Source of the DNA: Prolixibacter sp. SD074
GTDB taxonomy: Bacteria; Bacteroidota; Bacteroidia; Bacteroidales; Prolixibacteraceae
Direction of reading: 5' to 3'
Length of the DNA stretch: 64,000 nucleotides
Assembly: GCF_009617895.1 (NCBI RefSeq)
Contig: NZ_BLAW01000001.1
Location: forward strand, 2,471,001-2,535,000
Shown: piece after piece, positions 62,190 to 64,000 of the stretch
Numbering within the stretch: position 1 is the stretch's first letter
Layout: every line of letters begins with the position of its first letter
Translations under genes and position numbers: made by a program
The notes under the pieces: model-generated
The model's database searches: none
Told to the model about the DNA's origin: nothing
Seen by the model: the letters and a program-made list of their open reading frames with translations, nothing else

Positions 62190-62291
62190 CGCACTGACTT
62201 ACCCTACTGGCGTATCAACACGTACTTTCCCTTCACCATGGCCGGGTTGTTCCTGGGGCCCTGTCGGCATTTCGTTTGTACCAAAAGAGGG
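62190..62291 (+). pseudogene. Degraded POT fragment from just before the tail break point
   Basis: About 75% identical by eye to POT bases 32873-32968 (translating to TYFPFTMAGLFLGP against TYFTLTIAELFLSP). It stops just before the position where the tail copies begin (32975), so it represents the other side of the same junction. Confidence 0.6.
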
Positions 62292-62459
62292 TAAGCATTC
62301 GGCCAACCACGTCTTGTTTCAGAGTAGATACGGTTTAGATTAGTAGTTTCCCTAAAATGTTCAGGGGATTTTGAGCGATTTAAGCGTCGTTGTTAAGAGG
62401 CTCCCGGTGTGTGGCTTAAAATTGTGGGGAAGTAATTCTGCCAGGTCTTTGCTGTAACC
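62292..62459. other. Spacer without recognisable gene
   Basis: No frame, repeat or hairpin that I can support; probably debris between the degraded POT fragment and the IS66 remnant. Confidence 0.4.
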
Positions 62460-62852
62460 GTTATCGTTAATGATGGGGACCGTTATTTCATCGCCCTGGA
62501 TGGTTCACGTTCCAGTACTTCTGTAACTTCCGGGGGCAGTTCGGTGCTGTTTTCACGATCAATATTTTCCGGGTAGAGATGGACTTCTTCCCTGGGAAGA
62601 CTTTCCGGCAGGGGCTTGCTCCAGGGTGTTTTTTTCTTTTACCTTTACACGAACTGTCTTGTAGCTTTCAATCCCGGCCCGGGCTGCTTCGGCCTGTTCT
62701 TTCTCTGCCGGCAATAAATCCAGTCCATCGAAATCGGACAATTGGCTTTTTAGCCTGGATGTCTCCCGGTAAAAAGCGTCACGTTCCTCTAATAATTGCT
62801 GTACAAAAAGTTCTTCTTTGGTAGTCTGGATACGTGTTGGTGCCAGGGTCAA
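62460..62852 (-). pseudogene. IS66-family TnpC N-terminal remnant, frameshifted
   Basis: A 97-residue frame with a coiled coil (EELFVQQLLEERDAFYRE) typical of the IS66 TnpC leucine-zipper region, then a shift into the frame that reads REEVHLYPENIDRENSTELP and EVTEVLERE, matching the region before the zinc finger in IS66 TnpC. A stop follows; the catalytic part is missing. Confidence 0.65.
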
Positions 62853-62968
62853 AAACGGGCAGGTTAAAAGAGCCTGATTCCAGTTTCATGTGGTAGATGA
62901 CCAACCCGTCACATTCCATATGCAGGATCTTCATGATGGTACATTTCCGGTTGATAAAAATAAAAATA
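62853..62968 (-). pseudogene. IS66-family TnpB remnant, interrupted by IS1595 copy 3
   Basis: Minus-strand reading MKILHMECDGLVIYHMKLE matches the C-terminal part of IS66 TnpB. Beyond the IS (63942-64000) the upstream TNIFIFINRK segment continues the same frame, then degrades toward the window edge. Confidence 0.65.
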
Positions 62969-63933
62969 TTGAATTAGGCTCTTTGTAAATACAATAGAAA
63001 TGTCTACTTTAGGGGGAAATATTATAAAAATGGAGAACAAATTCAGAAGCCTTACTATTTTTGAGTTTCAGGAACGTTTCCCTGACGAAGATTCTTGTTA
63101 TCAATATTTGACTGAACTAAAATGGGGGACTGGCTTTGTTTGCCCCAATTGTGGACACACCAATTATTGTAACGGAAAGCGCCTATTCGACAGACAGTGT
63201 ACCAGTTGCCACCGAATCTCCTCCCCAACGAGCGGGACATTGTTTCACCAGTTAAAGTTCTCGGTATTAAAGGCCTTTTACATTGTTTATTATGTAAGTA
63301 CGAGTAAAAAAGGGATCAGCAGTACGGAACTAAGCAGAAAGCTTGGGTTAAGACAAAAGACCTGCTGGAAGTTCAAAGGCAAGGTAATGAAAGCCATGGA
63401 AAGCAGTGGCAACCATAAAATCGATGGCAAGGCCGAAGTTGATGAAACAGTTGTCGGCGGCCAGGAAGAAGGGGTTGTGGGGAGAAAAAACGGCAAAAAG
63501 AAGTTGGTTGTATTTGCCATTGAGAGAAACGGCAAAGGAGTTAGCCGTATGTACGGAAAGGTCATCAAGCAGAGCAGTTCGAAGGAACTTGGTGGGTTTA
63601 TGAAAATGACCATTGAGACAAGTGCACAAATAAAGACAGATAAATGGCGAGGATATTCCCCTTTGGTAAAAGACTTCAGTAATCTTGTGCAGGTTGATTC
63701 AGGGAAAAAGGGCGGCAACTTCCCTGACTTGCACAGGTGTATTATGGGCTTCAAAGGCTGGCTCCGGGGCATGCACCACCAAGTCGAAAATTTGCAAGCC
63801 TATATTGATGAATACTGCTACCGGTTTAACCGAAGTAATATGAAGGAAAGAATCTTCGATAGCCTTTTAACCAGAATGGTTAATGCAGAGCCCTTCCCTT
63901 ATAAACAAAGTATTATTTAAATGCCTAATTCAA
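62969..63933. mobile_element. IS1595-family element, copy 3
   Basis: 965 bases, opposite orientation to copies 1 and 2. Ends TTGAATTAGGC / GCCTAATTCAA; 8-bp target duplication TAAAAATA (62961-62968 and 63934-63941). Inserted in an IS66 remnant. Confidence 0.95.
63000..63920 (+). CDS. IS1595-family transposase, copy 3
   Basis: 306 residues, identical to copies 1 and 2, with zinc ribbon and DDE domain complete. The identity of all three points to recent movement. Confidence 0.93.
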   Translation: MSTLGGNIIKMENKFRSLTIFEFQERFPDEDSCYQYLTELKWGTGFVCPNCGHTNYCNGKRLFDRQCTSCHRISSPTSGTLFHQLKFSVLKAFYIVYYVSTSKKGISSTELSRKLGLRQKTCWKFKGKVMKAMESSGNHKIDGKAEVDETVVGGQEEGVVGRKNGKKKLVVFAIERNGKGVSRMYGKVIKQSSSKELGGFMKMTIETSAQIKTDKWRGYSPLVKDFSNLVQVDSGKKGGNFPDLHRCIMGFKGWLRGMHHQVENLQAYIDEYCYRFNRSNMKERIFDSLLTRMVNAEPFPYKQSII

Positions 63934-64000
63934 TAAAAATATTTGTATCCCAATCTACCACTCATCGTAATAACAGGTAACAAAGGAAGCCAACTGGCCT

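Noticed and set aside
33230-62300. Integron-type cassette array
   Set aside because: No integron integrase and no attC-like sites seen; spacing and the POT tails do not fit an integron.
1-64000. CRISPR arrays, tRNA and rRNA genes
   Set aside because: No regularly spaced short repeats with spacers, and no tRNA or rRNA sequence was recognised on either strand.

Overview
The window is a chromosomal piece of a Bacteroidota bacterium, most likely from the Marinilabiliales/Prolixibacteraceae part of the phylum. This placement is inferred from gene content: a GldF-GldG fusion, the futalosine enzyme MqnA, LpxB, a DUF4831 protein, TAnnTTTG-type promoters and weak Shine-Dalgarno sites. No rRNA or tRNA is present to confirm it.

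Bases 1-33,230 are ordinary chromosome with housekeeping genes: purB (cut by the left edge), mqnA, an NfeD-type protease, an LVIVD lipoprotein, a FAH-family hydrolase, an exonuclease next to dnaN, gldFG, lpxB, surE, a heptose cluster (glycosyltransferase, hddA, gmhA, hddC), a RelA/SpoT enzyme, a Fur-family regulator, purA, a nicotinate phosphoribosyltransferase with a PLP enzyme, pepD, an MFS carrier, a DUF4831 protein, nnr and a POT-family peptide transporter.

Bases 33,230-62,300 are very different: AT-richer, almost all minus-strand, and modular. Small double-glycine-leader peptide genes (at least ten, nine of them distinct) sit in short operons. Six of these operons begin with the same ~115-bp unit (called A here). 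The associated genes differ from module to module: a small membrane protein (likely immunity), a radical SAM/SPASM enzyme with a membrane MutS-like ATPase, a retropepsin/PDZ protease, a secreted carboxypeptidase-regulatory-like protein, CPBP proteases, a nucleotidyltransferase-domain protein, an HTH protein and a LytTR regulator. Two C39-peptidase ABC exporters and one HlyD adaptor would cut the leaders and export the peptides. Between modules lie five copies of the last 156-198 bp of the POT transporter gene, all in plus orientation. Three of them start at the same base of the POT gene and directly abut an A unit. I read this as a tandem, cassette-like array of bacteriocin/RiPP operons grown by repeated recombination between the POT gene tail and the A unit; it is the most interesting thing in the window.

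The array is also decaying and being invaded. Three IS1595-family copies with identical transposases are present, one carrying a nested IS4-family element and one splitting a CPBP gene. There is a 195-bp MITE-like element, a frameshifted exporter, a frameshifted LytTR gene and IS66 debris at the right edge.
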